Origin: DASQFQ01 sp963722815
Lineage (GTDB): Bacteria > Actinomycetota > Thermoleophilia > Solirubrobacterales > Solirubrobacteraceae
Direction of reading: 5' to 3'
DNA: 64,000 bases
Assembly (NCBI GenBank): GCA_963722815.1
Contig: CAVROM010000011.1
Location: forward strand, 434,001-498,000
In this document: piece after piece, positions 41,606-48,674 of the stretch
Numbering within the stretch: the first letter of the stretch is position 1
How the letters are laid out: each line of letters opens with the position of its first letter
Made by a program: the position numbers and the translations under genes
Notes under the pieces: generated by a model
Told to the model about the DNA's origin: nothing
The model's database searches: none
The model's input: only the letters and a program-made list of their open reading frames with translations

Positions 41606-43840
41606 TCAGCCCGTGAAGCGCGGCGACGCCGCCGGGACGACCGTCAGCGCGGCTCGCGCGCGCTTGCCCCGGCTGGTCCGCTGGCGGGTGGCGGTGTGGA
41701 CGGCCACGATGTTCGCGAAGCGCCCGGTGCGCCTCGGCCGGACCGTCACCGTGATCGTCGCGCGCCGACCCGGCCTCAGGCTGCCGACGTTGCAGAAGCG
41801 CGGCGGGGTCCCGTGGCACGTGCCCTTGGTCGTGTGCAGCTTGATCGTGCCGCGGGCGGGGCTGCGGCCCTGCTCCTGGACCGACACCGCACGTGCGGTG
41901 GCCGGGCCGAGGTTGCGGACGACGACGCGGTAGCGCGCGGTGTGGCCGAGGCGGATGCGGCGCGGGGCGACGGTCTTGGTGACCCTCAGCTCGGCCAGCG
42001 GGCTGGACTGCGCCATCTCGCCGAGGACCGCGCCCTGTGGTTCGGGCGGGGTCGGCGGGGTGGGAGGCGTCGGCGGGATCGGCGGCGTCGGCCTCTTGTC
42101 GAGCTGGTTGGTGAACGTGCAGTTCACGTGCGGATCATCGGCCGTGAGCTGTACGACGATGCGGCCCTGCTGGCTGAACACCGGTGTCCGGTCGCAGTCG
42201 ATCGCGACGAGCCGCCACACGCCGCCTCCTTCGGGCACGGAGGCCGTCTCCTGGATCGCGTAAGCACCGACGTCGATCTTCTCCGTGCTGTCGCGCGCGC
42301 CGCGCTTCGGCTCCGCGCGCACCGGCGAGTTCGGCGCTTTCGTGGTCGCGACCTGCTGGAACTCCGTGCCCGACAGGTCGTCCTCGTAGCGCTTGCCGCT
42401 GACCTTTACGGGGCGGATCTGGAAGCTGGCGGTGCCGGTCCCCCCGAGCGTGCGCTTGTAGACGCGGATGCGTCCCGCCGGCGTGAAGCGGTTCCGGAAC
42501 GTACAGAACGCGGAGCCGGAGGAGGGCACGGTGACCTTGCCGAGCGGGAACGGGCCGCTCTGGCCCCCGGTGCAGGTGACGGCTTCGAGCGACCAGTCGC
42601 CGACGTCGCTGTCGGGCAGGCTCTCCTCGATCGTGTAGGTCCTGCCGGCTTCCGCCGCGTCGACCTGCTTCGCCGCGGGGACGCCGGGCGCGGTCGTGGT
42701 GACGGACGGCTCCGCGACGACCTTGTCCGCGCTGTTGCGGACCTTGTAGCCGAAGGTGTCGACGCCGTTCAGCGAGACCTTGCGGATCACGAGGCCGTTG
42801 AGCGTCGTGGCCGGGGAGTTCGTGAACGTGCACGTGACGGTGTCGCCCGCGCCGAGCAGCACCGAGACCTTGGCCGGGTTGGAGGGGTCGACGGTCGACG
42901 TGCTGTTGCCGACCGAGGAGACGCACGTGGGCTTCGGATCCGCGTTGGCGAACGCCGGGACGAGCTCCTCGAAGCTCCACGTCTGACCGGAGGCGCGCTC
43001 GAAGCTCGTCGACGCCGACGAGCTGCCGCTCGCCGTGAGCGTGAAGAGGTTGTCGGCCGTGAACGACGCGTTGCTCTCGAACTGGAAGACCGTCGACGGC
43101 GCGCTCTGCGGTTTGAGCACCTTCTTGATGATGATCTTGCCCGGCGTCAGCGGTCGCGGCCTGACGTAGTAGGCGTAACAGAACGCGTGCCGCGTGCTCG
43201 GCGGGTAGGCGACCCACTCGACGTTGTCGCCGTTGAGGTTGTCGGTCGCGCACCGCAGCGCCGCGAACCCGTAGTTGTCGGCGTCCGTGATCGGCTTCGT
43301 GGGCGAGCCGCCCTGGATCCAGAAGCTGTTGCTGCCCTTGTTGAGCTGCTTGATCTCGTCGCTGTTGAGCTCGATCGTGACCGCGCCCTGGATCTGCTCG
43401 CCAGTGTCGGCCCCCTGCTCGTCGAGCAGCGGGATGCTGTCCTTCGTCGTGACGGTCCGGAAGACCGGGTCCTTGACGATGGAGAGCGAGCCGAACCGCG
43501 GGTCGGTGAAGGCGCGTGAGGCGTAGGCCCCGGCGGTCGTGAACTCCCAGGCCGTGATCGGGCGGCAGTTCGGCTGGTACTTGCTCTCGACCTGCGGCGT
43601 GACGATGTTCGGGACCGGAGGCGAGACCGCCGGGTTCCCGTACGGGCTGTCGGCGCCGAGCGGGACCAGCGTCTCCTGGATGTTGTTGCGCGCCCGGTTG
43701 CCGGTGATCTCGGAGAACGTGTCGCACTGGCGTGCGACGAGCGTCAACAGCCGGTCGCCGTCAGCCGCGCTCGCCGGGGCTGGGACCGACGACCACGTCA
43801 CCGCGATCAGCACTGCCAAGAGTCCCACCCACCTCGGCAT
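41606..43840 (-). CDS. Large secreted protein with repeated beta-domains and C-terminal DUF11 domain
   Basis: A 744-residue exported protein. A signal peptide (WVGLLAVLIAVTWSSVPAPA, cut near ASAADG) is followed by a domain of about 200 residues of unknown type. Three prealbumin-like repeats follow, each ending in a Cys-containing strand: VTCTFTNSP, AFCTFRNRF and VNCTFTNQL. A proline-rich linker (PTPPIPPTPPTPPTPPEP, about residue 600) leads to a DUF11-like domain (LRVTKTVAPRRIRLGHTARY). No LPXTG or final membrane helix is present. It is probably an extracellular or cell-wall structural protein. It lies downstream of the L,D-transpeptidase gene. Confidence 0.82.
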   Translation of the reverse strand: MPRWVGLLAVLIAVTWSSVPAPASAADGDRLLTLVARQCDTFSEITGNRARNNIQETLVPLGADSPYGNPAVSPPVPNIVTPQVESKYQPNCRPITAWEFTTAGAYASRAFTDPRFGSLSIVKDPVFRTVTTKDSIPLLDEQGADTGEQIQGAVTIELNSDEIKQLNKGSNSFWIQGGSPTKPITDADNYGFAALRCATDNLNGDNVEWVAYPPSTRHAFCYAYYVRPRPLTPGKIIIKKVLKPQSAPSTVFQFESNASFTADNLFTLTASGSSSASTSFERASGQTWSFEELVPAFANADPKPTCVSSVGNSTSTVDPSNPAKVSVLLGAGDTVTCTFTNSPATTLNGLVIRKVSLNGVDTFGYKVRNSADKVVAEPSVTTTAPGVPAAKQVDAAEAGRTYTIEESLPDSDVGDWSLEAVTCTGGQSGPFPLGKVTVPSSGSAFCTFRNRFTPAGRIRVYKRTLGGTGTASFQIRPVKVSGKRYEDDLSGTEFQQVATTKAPNSPVRAEPKRGARDSTEKIDVGAYAIQETASVPEGGGVWRLVAIDCDRTPVFSQQGRIVVQLTADDPHVNCTFTNQLDKRPTPPIPPTPPTPPTPPEPQGAVLGEMAQSSPLAELRVTKTVAPRRIRLGHTARYRVVVRNLGPATARAVSVQEQGRSPARGTIKLHTTKGTCHGTPPRFCNVGSLRPGRRATITVTVRPRRTGRFANIVAVHTATRQRTSRGKRARAALTVVPAASPRFTG

Positions 43841-43862
43841 GCCGACGAGGCTCGCGCTCGAA

Positions 43863-43883
43863 TGGGTGACGTCGCGTCACCCA
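43863..43883. repeat. Stem-loop between the L,D-transpeptidase and secreted-protein genes
   Basis: A perfect 9-bp inverted repeat, TGGGTGACG and CGTCACCCA with a TCG loop, lies 23 nt upstream of the secreted-protein ATG on its transcribed strand. No U-tract follows. It could be a regulatory hairpin or operator. Confidence 0.45.
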
Positions 43884-43911
43884 GGGTGGGTGATCAATCG
43901 ACACTCCTTGA

Positions 43912-44607
43912 TCAGTCGTGAATCTGGAGTGGCGTGCCGACCGGGACGCGCCGCGCCAGGTAGCGGATATCCGCGTTGTGGAGCCGGATGCAGCCGTGCG
44001 ACGGCCGGCCCGGGACGAGCGCCGGCTGGTCGGTGCCGTGCATGCCGACGACGCCGCCGCCCGGCCACTCGGAGAGCCGCGAGTACGCGCTCGTCCCGAA
44101 CGCCCAGGGGCCGTAGAGGCCGCGGGCGCGGAGCTTCTCGCGGATCCAGAACCGCCCCCGCGGCGTCTCCATCCCGGGGCGGCCGATCCCCACCGGGCGC
44201 GCCCACACGACGCGCCCCCGGCGCAGCAGCCGCACCCGCAGGTCCGACCGGTCGACGACGAGCGCCCAGCGTGTGAGTCGCGGGCGCCGGAGCGCGTCGG
44301 CCGGGACCCAGCCGGTGGCGCCGTTGGGGCGGCCCGGCAGGCGGATCTCGATCCAGCGATGACCCTTGACGCGCTCGCGCGAGCGCAGCAGCAGGTAGAC
44401 CTCGGGCCAGCGGTCCTCGGTCCAGCGGTGCAGGCGCGCGACGACGCGCGAGTCGGCGCGGGGCCTGACGCGAACGACGGCGAGGCGCCGTACCTCGGCG
44501 GTGCGGGTGTAGCTGTGCTCGTCGGAGAGGCGCGCGGCGAACGCCGGCGGGGGCGCCGCGAGGGCGACCAGGGCGCCGGCGGCAGCGAGCAGGACGCGCG
44601 AACGCAT
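43912..44607 (-). CDS. L,D-transpeptidase (YkuD domain) with N-terminal SH3-like region
   Basis: A 231-residue exported protein that likely makes or modifies 3-3 peptidoglycan cross-links or anchors proteins. A signal peptide (LLAAAGALVALAAPPPAFA) is followed by an SH3-like segment (about residues 35-110, ending GATGWVPADAL). The YkuD domain (about 115-230) has the catalytic motif GMHGTDQPALVPGRPSHGC followed by IRLHN, with His and Cys present. Its gene lies between rplL and the secreted-protein gene on the same strand. A role in attaching that protein is possible but unproven. Confidence 0.92.
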   Translation of the reverse strand: MRSRVLLAAAGALVALAAPPPAFAARLSDEHSYTRTAEVRRLAVVRVRPRADSRVVARLHRWTEDRWPEVYLLLRSRERVKGHRWIEIRLPGRPNGATGWVPADALRRPRLTRWALVVDRSDLRVRLLRRGRVVWARPVGIGRPGMETPRGRFWIREKLRARGLYGPWAFGTSAYSRLSEWPGGGVVGMHGTDQPALVPGRPSHGCIRLHNADIRYLARRVPVGTPLQIHD

Positions 44608-44654
44608 CGCTGCGCAATCTAACGTCGCCGTGAAGCTAGGGCCCTGGAAAGGGG

Positions 44655-44733
44655 TTTCGCCTGCCAGGCATTCGGCCCGAGGGCGCCACCGAAGTGGCAG
44701 CGCCGCTGGGCCGAATACCTTCGGCGACGTTAC
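44655..44733 (-). repeat. Post-stop palindromic element, copy 1 (after rplL)
   Basis: Minus-strand sequence begins GTAACGTCGCCGAAGG one base after the rplL stop and ends CCTGGCAGGCGAAA. Between these constant ends is a long nested hairpin (ATTCGGCCC paired with GGGCCGAAT, inner GGCGC-T-GCCAC paired with GTGGCGCC around a TTCG loop). An inverted half copy, TAACGTCGCCG on the plus strand, occurs at 44620-44630 just before the L,D-transpeptidase ATG. Confidence 0.8.
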
Positions 44734-44734
44734 C

Positions 44735-45127
44735 TTACTTGACCTCCACAGACCCGCCGGCCTCTTCGAGGTCGGCCTTGAGCTTGTCGGCCTCTTCCTT
44801 CTCGATGCCCTCCTTGATGGGGCCCGGGGCCTCGTCGACGAGGGCCTTGGCCTCCTTCAGACCGAGGCCGGTCGCCGCGCGGACGACCTTGATGACCTGG
44901 ATCTTCTTGTCGCCGGACGAGGTGAGGATGACGTCGAACGCCGTCTGCTCCTCGGCCTCGGCGCCGTCACCGTCGCCGCCGCCCGCGCCACCGCCGGCGG
45001 GGGCCGCCGCCGCGACGGCCGTCGCGGACACGCCGAACTCCTCCTCGAGCGCCTTGATGCGCTCGGAGAGCTCGAGCACGGAGATCTGCTTGAGCTCGTC
45101 GATCCACTCCTGGGTGCTGCTGGCCAT
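44735..45127 (-). CDS. rplL: 50S ribosomal protein L7/L12
   Basis: A 130-residue stalk protein recruiting translation factors. The N-terminal dimerisation domain (ISVLELSERIKALEEEFGV), Ala/Gly-rich hinge (about residues 37-58, with GGGAGGGDGDG) and C-terminal domain (FDVILTSSGDKKIQVIKVVR, GLGLKEAKALVDEAP) are in normal order. It starts 2 nt after rplJ. The repeat element follows directly after the stop. rpoB does not follow, unlike in most bacteria. Confidence 0.98.
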   Translation of the reverse strand: MASSTQEWIDELKQISVLELSERIKALEEEFGVSATAVAAAAPAGGGAGGGDGDGAEAEEQTAFDVILTSSGDKKIQVIKVVRAATGLGLKEAKALVDEAPGPIKEGIEKEEADKLKADLEEAGGSVEVK

Positions 45128-45129
45128 GG

Positions 45130-45816
45130 TTACTCCTTCTCGGTTTCAGTCTGGGAATCGGTGTCGCCCTCGGCGGGCGGCGAGTCTTCGGCGGGCGCCG
45201 CCTCGGCGGCCGGCTCCTCGGGAGCGGCCTCCTCGGCCGGTGGGGCCTCCTCGGCCGGAGCCGCCGGGGCCTCGGCCGCCGGAGCGGGGGCATCCCCGCC
45301 GACGAGCCCCTGATCGGCGATCTGCGACAGCTGCCTCGCCAGGCCGCCGATGAGCCCGTTGAGCGCGGTCGCGAGGCCGGTGAGCGGCGATGCGACCATG
45401 CCGACGAGCCGGCCGTAGAGCACCTCGCGGGTGGGCAGGCGGGCGATCGCGTCCATCTGCTCGGGCGAGAGCGCCTCGCTGTTCATCCAGCCGCCCTTGA
45501 ACTCGAGCAGGCCGGAGGCGCGGCGGAAGTCCGACAGCGCCTTTGCGGCCGCGGCGGCATCGCCGCGCACGAACGTGAGCGCGGTCGGGCCCTCGAGGTA
45601 CGCCTTCAGGCCCTCGGCGCCGGCCCGGTCGGCCGCGCGCTCGGTCAGGGTGTTCTTGACGACGCGGAACGTGGCGTCGGCCTCGCGCAGGCGTGCGCGC
45701 AGCTCGGCGGCCTGCGGCACGGATGCGCCGCGGTAGTCGACCGCGTAGATCGCCTCCGCCTCCTGGATCTGCTGGGCCACCTCTTCGATGACCGCAGCCT
45801 TCTGCGTTCGGTCCAT
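45130..45816 (-). CDS. rplJ: 50S ribosomal protein L10 with acidic C-terminal extension
   Basis: A 228-residue stalk base protein. MDRTQKAAVIEEVAQQIQEA, AVDYRGASVPQAAELRARLR and VVKNTLTERAA are conserved; the C-terminal helix that binds L12 dimers lies near GLIGGLARQLSQIADQG. The final 55 or so residues are Pro/Ala/Glu rich, an extension beyond the usual 165-175. A good Shine-Dalgarno (GGAGG) precedes the ATG. The 122-nt leader carries the repeat element. Confidence 0.97.
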   Translation of the reverse strand: MDRTQKAAVIEEVAQQIQEAEAIYAVDYRGASVPQAAELRARLREADATFRVVKNTLTERAADRAGAEGLKAYLEGPTALTFVRGDAAAAAKALSDFRRASGLLEFKGGWMNSEALSPEQMDAIARLPTREVLYGRLVGMVASPLTGLATALNGLIGGLARQLSQIADQGLVGGDAPAPAAEAPAAPAEEAPPAEEAAPEEPAAEAAPAEDSPPAEGDTDSQTETEKE

Positions 45817-45886
45817 CCACTTCCTCCTAGCCCGGACTTACGGTTCGCCGGGGGTCTCTGGGGGGTGAGGGCTCGCTGATTAAGGT

Positions 45887-45938
45887 TTTCGCCTGCCAGG
45901 CAAGTTGACTTCGTCGAACTTGCCTTCGGCGACGTTAC
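45887..45938 (-). repeat. Post-stop palindromic element, copy 2 (rplA-rplJ gap)
   Basis: Begins GTAACGTCGCCGAAGG immediately after the rplA TAG and ends CCTGGCAGGCGAAA. The centre is GGCAAGTT/AACTTGCC (8-bp stem, 10-nt loop). It lies in the leader upstream of rplJ, where ribosomal protein L10 autoregulation acts in other bacteria. Confidence 0.85.
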
Positions 45939-46670
45939 CTATGCAGCAGCAGCCTCCTGAGCTTCGTCAATGAGGTCCTTGGTCTTCGACGGGTCGACCT
46001 TGATGCCGGGGCCCATCGACGACGCGATGACGATCGAGCGGATGTAGCGGCCCTTGGCGGCCGACGGCTTCGCCCGGATCAGCTCCTCGAGGATCGCCTG
46101 GTAGTTGCCGAGCAGCTGCTCGTCGTTGAACGAGGTCTTGCCGACGATCATGTGGACGATCGCGGTGCGATCGGTGCGGTACTCGACCTTGCCGGCCTTG
46201 GACTCCTCGACGGCCTTGGCGACGTCCATCGTGACGGTGCCGACCTTCGGGTTCGGCATCTTGCCCTGGGGGCCGAGGATGCGGCCGAGGCGGCCGACGA
46301 CGGGCATCATGTCCGGCGTCGCGATCGCGATGTCGAAGTCGGTGAAGCCCTCGTCCTGGATGCGCGCGGCGAGGTCCTCGGCGCCCACGAAGTCGGCGCC
46401 GGCCTCCTCGGCTTCGCGCGCCTTGTCGCCCTTGGCGAAGACGGCGATCGTCACGGTCTTGCCGAGGCCGTGCGGGAGCGCGATCGTCCCGCGCAGCTGC
46501 TCGTCCGCGTGGCGGACGTTCAGCCCGGTGCGGACGTGCACCTCGACGGACTCGTCGTACTTGGTGCCCTTGGTCTCCTTGAGCAGCCGCACCGCCTCGC
46601 CGGGCGAGTAGAGCTTCTCGCGGTCGACCTTCGCGCGGGCCTCGAGGTAACGCTTGCCGTGCTTGGCCAT
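45939..46670 (-). CDS. rplA: 50S ribosomal protein L1
   Basis: A 243-residue protein of the L1 stalk that helps release E-site tRNA. MAKHGKRYLEARAKVDREKL, VGRLGRILGPQGKMPNPKVG and AKGRYIRSIVIASSMGPGI are conserved. The ATG shares a base with the rplK stop (TGATG). A repeat element starts straight after the TAG. Confidence 0.98.
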   Translation of the reverse strand: MAKHGKRYLEARAKVDREKLYSPGEAVRLLKETKGTKYDESVEVHVRTGLNVRHADEQLRGTIALPHGLGKTVTIAVFAKGDKAREAEEAGADFVGAEDLAARIQDEGFTDFDIAIATPDMMPVVGRLGRILGPQGKMPNPKVGTVTMDVAKAVEESKAGKVEYRTDRTAIVHMIVGKTSFNDEQLLGNYQAILEELIRAKPSAAKGRYIRSIVIASSMGPGIKVDPSKTKDLIDEAQEAAAA

Positions 46671-47095
46671 CAGGCCACCACCTCCACACCCATCGAGCGC
46701 GCCGTGCCGGCGATGATCTTGGCCGCCTGATCGACGTCGTTCGCGTTCAGGTCGGGCAGCTTCTTCTCGGCGATCTGGCGCACCTGGGCGTCGGTGATCG
46801 TGCCGACCTTGGTGCGGTTCGGCTCACCCGAGCCCTTCTCGATGCCGATCGCCTGGCGGATCAGGACGGCGGCCGGCGGCGTCTTGGTCACGAACGTGAA
46901 CGAGCGGTCCTCGAAGACCGTGATCACGACCGGGATCGTGGTGCCGGCGTCGTTCTGCGTCTGGGCGTTGAACGCCTTGACGAACTCCATGATGTTGATG
47001 CCGTGCTGGCCCAGCGCCGGGCCCACCGGCGGAGCCGGGGACGCCTGGCCGCCAGGGGCCTGCAGCTTGATGGTGGTGAGAATTTTCTTTGCCAT
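46670..47095 (-). CDS. rplK: 50S ribosomal protein L11
   Basis: A 141-residue protein of the GTPase-associated centre, binding 23S rRNA with L10-L12. MAKKILTTIKLQAPGGQASP, APPVGPALGQHGINIMEFVK and the C-terminal TARSMGVEVV are diagnostic. The end of the repeat element upstream (GCGAAAGG) supplies its only Shine-Dalgarno-like sequence. Confidence 0.98.
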   Translation of the reverse strand: MAKKILTTIKLQAPGGQASPAPPVGPALGQHGINIMEFVKAFNAQTQNDAGTTIPVVITVFEDRSFTFVTKTPPAAVLIRQAIGIEKGSGEPNRTKVGTITDAQVRQIAEKKLPDLNANDVDQAAKIIAGTARSMGVEVVA

Positions 47096-47104
47096 AGATA
47101 TGCC

Positions 47105-47156
47105 TTTCGCCTGCCAGGCAAGTTGACTTCGTCCAACTTGCCTTCGGCGACGTTAC
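47105..47156 (-). repeat. Post-stop palindromic element, copy 3 (nusG-rplK gap)
   Basis: Begins GTAACGTCGCCGAAGG 6 nt after the nusG TAG and ends CCTGGCAGGCGAAA, with central stem GGCAAGTT/AACTTGCC. It differs from copy 2 by a single base, in the loop. The element ends 9 nt before the rplK ATG and fills nearly the whole gap. Confidence 0.85.
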
Positions 47157-47162
47157 TTGTCC

Positions 47163-47684
47163 CTAGATCTTCTTCACCTGGTCGTAGCCGACCTCGACGG
47201 GCGTTTCCCGCCCGAAGATAGATACCAGCACCTTCAGCTTCGCCGCGTCCTCGTTGATCTCGGAGATCTCGCCTGAGAAGTCCGACAGCGGGCCGGAGAT
47301 GACCTTGACCGACTCGCCGATGTTGAACTGGGCGCGGCTCGGCGCGCGGACCGCGACCTCGCGGTGCAGCAGCCGGTCGACCTCGGCCTGCGTCAGCGGG
47401 ATCGGCTCGTTCGAGGCGCCCACGAAGCCGGTGACCCCGGGCGTGCCCTTGACGACCTGCCAGGAGTCCTCGTTGAGGTCCATGTTCACCAGCACGTAGC
47501 CGGGCATGGTCCGCTTCTCGACGGAGATCTTCTGGTTGTCCTTCATCTCCTGCACGGTCTCCGTCGGCACGACGACCTGGCGCACGGCGCGCGTCTGGCC
47601 GAGCGAGGACACGCGGTGCTCGAGGTTCTGCTTGACCTTGTTCTCGTGCCCTGAATAGGTGTTGATGACGTACCAGCGAAACAT
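47163..47684 (-). CDS. nusG: Transcription termination/antitermination factor NusG
   Basis: A 173-residue factor that binds RNA polymerase and links it to Rho or ribosomes. The NGN domain (MFRWYVINTYSGHENKVKQN, KRTMPGYVLVNMDL, TPGVTGFVG) and the KOW domain (FNIGESVKVISGPLSDFSGE) are complete. It lies between secE and rplK as in most bacteria. Confidence 0.97.
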   Translation of the reverse strand: MFRWYVINTYSGHENKVKQNLEHRVSSLGQTRAVRQVVVPTETVQEMKDNQKISVEKRTMPGYVLVNMDLNEDSWQVVKGTPGVTGFVGASNEPIPLTQAEVDRLLHREVAVRAPSRAQFNIGESVKVISGPLSDFSGEISEINEDAAKLKVLVSIFGRETPVEVGYDQVKKI

Positions 47685-47705
47685 GGATTCCTTGTATCTC
47701 GGGAG

Positions 47706-48291
47706 CTAGAGGATGGCGTCGACGATCGGCTTCCAGAGCGCATCCAGGAGGCCCAGATACGCCCCCGCGATGACGACGAAGCCGAGGACGACCGCGGTGG
47801 CCGAGCCGACCTGCTGCCGGTTCGGCCACTGGACGCGGCGGAGCTCGTCGGCGCTGTGCCGGAGGAAGGTCGAGGACCCGGCCGCGCTGCTTGCGGGCGG
47901 GGGCGTGCTCGTGGGCGACCTCGGGGTGCGCGGCGCCGCGGCGGCCCGGCTCCTTGACCAGCACGTCCTCGGGCGCGTCGTCGGGCGCGCGCTCGAAGTC
48001 GTCGTCGACGAGCTCGTCGTCGTAGACGCCCTCGGCGAGATGCGCGTCGTCGTCGTCGCCCACGTTCGGCTGGATCGCGCCGCGTCTCGGCGAGCAGCGC
48101 CTCGTCGACGTCGGCCGACGAGTGCTTCAGCGGATTCGGCGTGTGCCTTCGAGCTCGCCCAGGCCGGCGTCGTCGACGGTCGCGTCGTCGAGCCCGATCT
48201 CGCGAGCGTCCGCGGACGAGCGGCCGCCGCGCGGAGCGGGACCGCCCTGACGCTTGCGGCGCTGCTTCGCGCGCTGTCGATCACGGGCCAT
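47706..48291 (-). CDS. secE: Preprotein translocase subunit SecE with long N-terminal extension; frameshifted
   Basis: The last 50 or so residues (SSTFLRHSADELRRVQWPNR then a helix GSATAVVLGFVVIAGAYLGL) are actinobacterial SecE with one membrane helix. The start MARDRQRAKQRRKRQGGPAP at 48291 is in another frame. Between lies an acidic and Pro/Arg-rich extension in which the best frame changes about three times (near 48140, 48080 and 47875): EGTPNPLKHSSADVDEALL, then HLAEGVYDDELVDDDFERAP. No nearer start precedes the membrane helix. SecE is essential, so sequence errors are likely. Confidence 0.8.
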
Positions 48292-48303
48292 CGCGATGGC
48301 TCC

Positions 48304-48468
48304 CTATCGGGTCTCGCGGTGCCCGGTATGACGCCGGCACCAGCGGCAGTACTTCTGCAGCGAGATGCGGTCCGGGTTGTTCCGCTTGGACTTGTTGGTC
48401 TGGTAGTTCCGGCGCTTGCACTCCTCGCATGCGAGGGTGACTGCGATCCGGACGTCTCCACGGGCCAT
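48304..48468 (-). CDS. rpmG: 50S ribosomal protein L33, zinc-binding form
   Basis: A 54-codon gene. Translation MARGDVRIAVTLACEECKRR, then NNPDRISLQKYCRWCRRHTG and a final HRETR. The CEEC and CRWC pairs form the zinc ribbon of the C+ form. It lies just before secE as in most Gram-positive genomes. Upstream, 48469-48674 contains only hairpins and a promoter-like box; no tRNA was found there. Confidence 0.96.
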   Translation of the reverse strand: MARGDVRIAVTLACEECKRRNYQTNKSKRNNPDRISLQKYCRWCRRHTGHRETR

Positions 48469-48514
48469 GAGGCGCTCCGAGGTCGTCGGCTAAAGAGCAC
48501 CGGGCGAAAGAAAA

Positions 48515-48532
48515 CCCCGCACCGGTGCGAGG
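48515..48532 (-). terminator. Hairpin with U-rich tract in the rpmG leader
   Basis: Minus strand CCTCGCACC-GGTGCGGGG forms a tight hairpin (one G-T pair) followed by TTTTCTTT. It lies 47 nt upstream of rpmG and just after a putative promoter, so it may be an attenuator; alternatively it is a second terminator for the fab operon. Confidence 0.5.
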
Positions 48533-48542
48533 TCGAACGATC

Positions 48543-48548
48543 AGTCTA
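48543..48548 (-). promoter_or_regulatory. -10-like box for rpmG-secE-nusG
   Basis: TAGACT on the minus strand, 75 nt upstream of rpmG, between two hairpins. No clear -35 is seen because the stem of the upstream hairpin occupies that region. Tentative. Confidence 0.35.
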
Positions 48549-48558
48549 GCGCGATCCC

Positions 48559-48581
48559 CTCGGCTCCGGAGCGGAGCCGAG
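48559..48581 (-). terminator. Stem-loop downstream of the fatty-acid synthesis operon
   Basis: A perfect 10-bp stem, CTCGGCTCCG and CGGAGCCGAG, with a 3-nt loop. It lies 94 nt after the stop of the last gene of the fab operon. There is no T-tract, so Rho or RNA processing may be needed for termination. Confidence 0.5.
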
Positions 48582-48674
48582 CGGCCCCCACTCCCCAGGG
48601 AGGGCCGCCCGACCCGGCAAATCAATCGCCCCGGTTCCGATCCGCGGGATACCCGGGCTCGTGCGTTTTGGAAC

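Noticed and set aside
44655..47156. The post-stop elements as ordinary Rho-independent terminators
   Set aside because: No U-tract follows any copy, constant ends are conserved beyond the stem, and two copies lie inside operons before essential downstream genes.
48469..48674. tRNA-Trp expected near secE
   Set aside because: No T-arm consensus, acceptor stem pairing or anticodon loop could be found on either strand.
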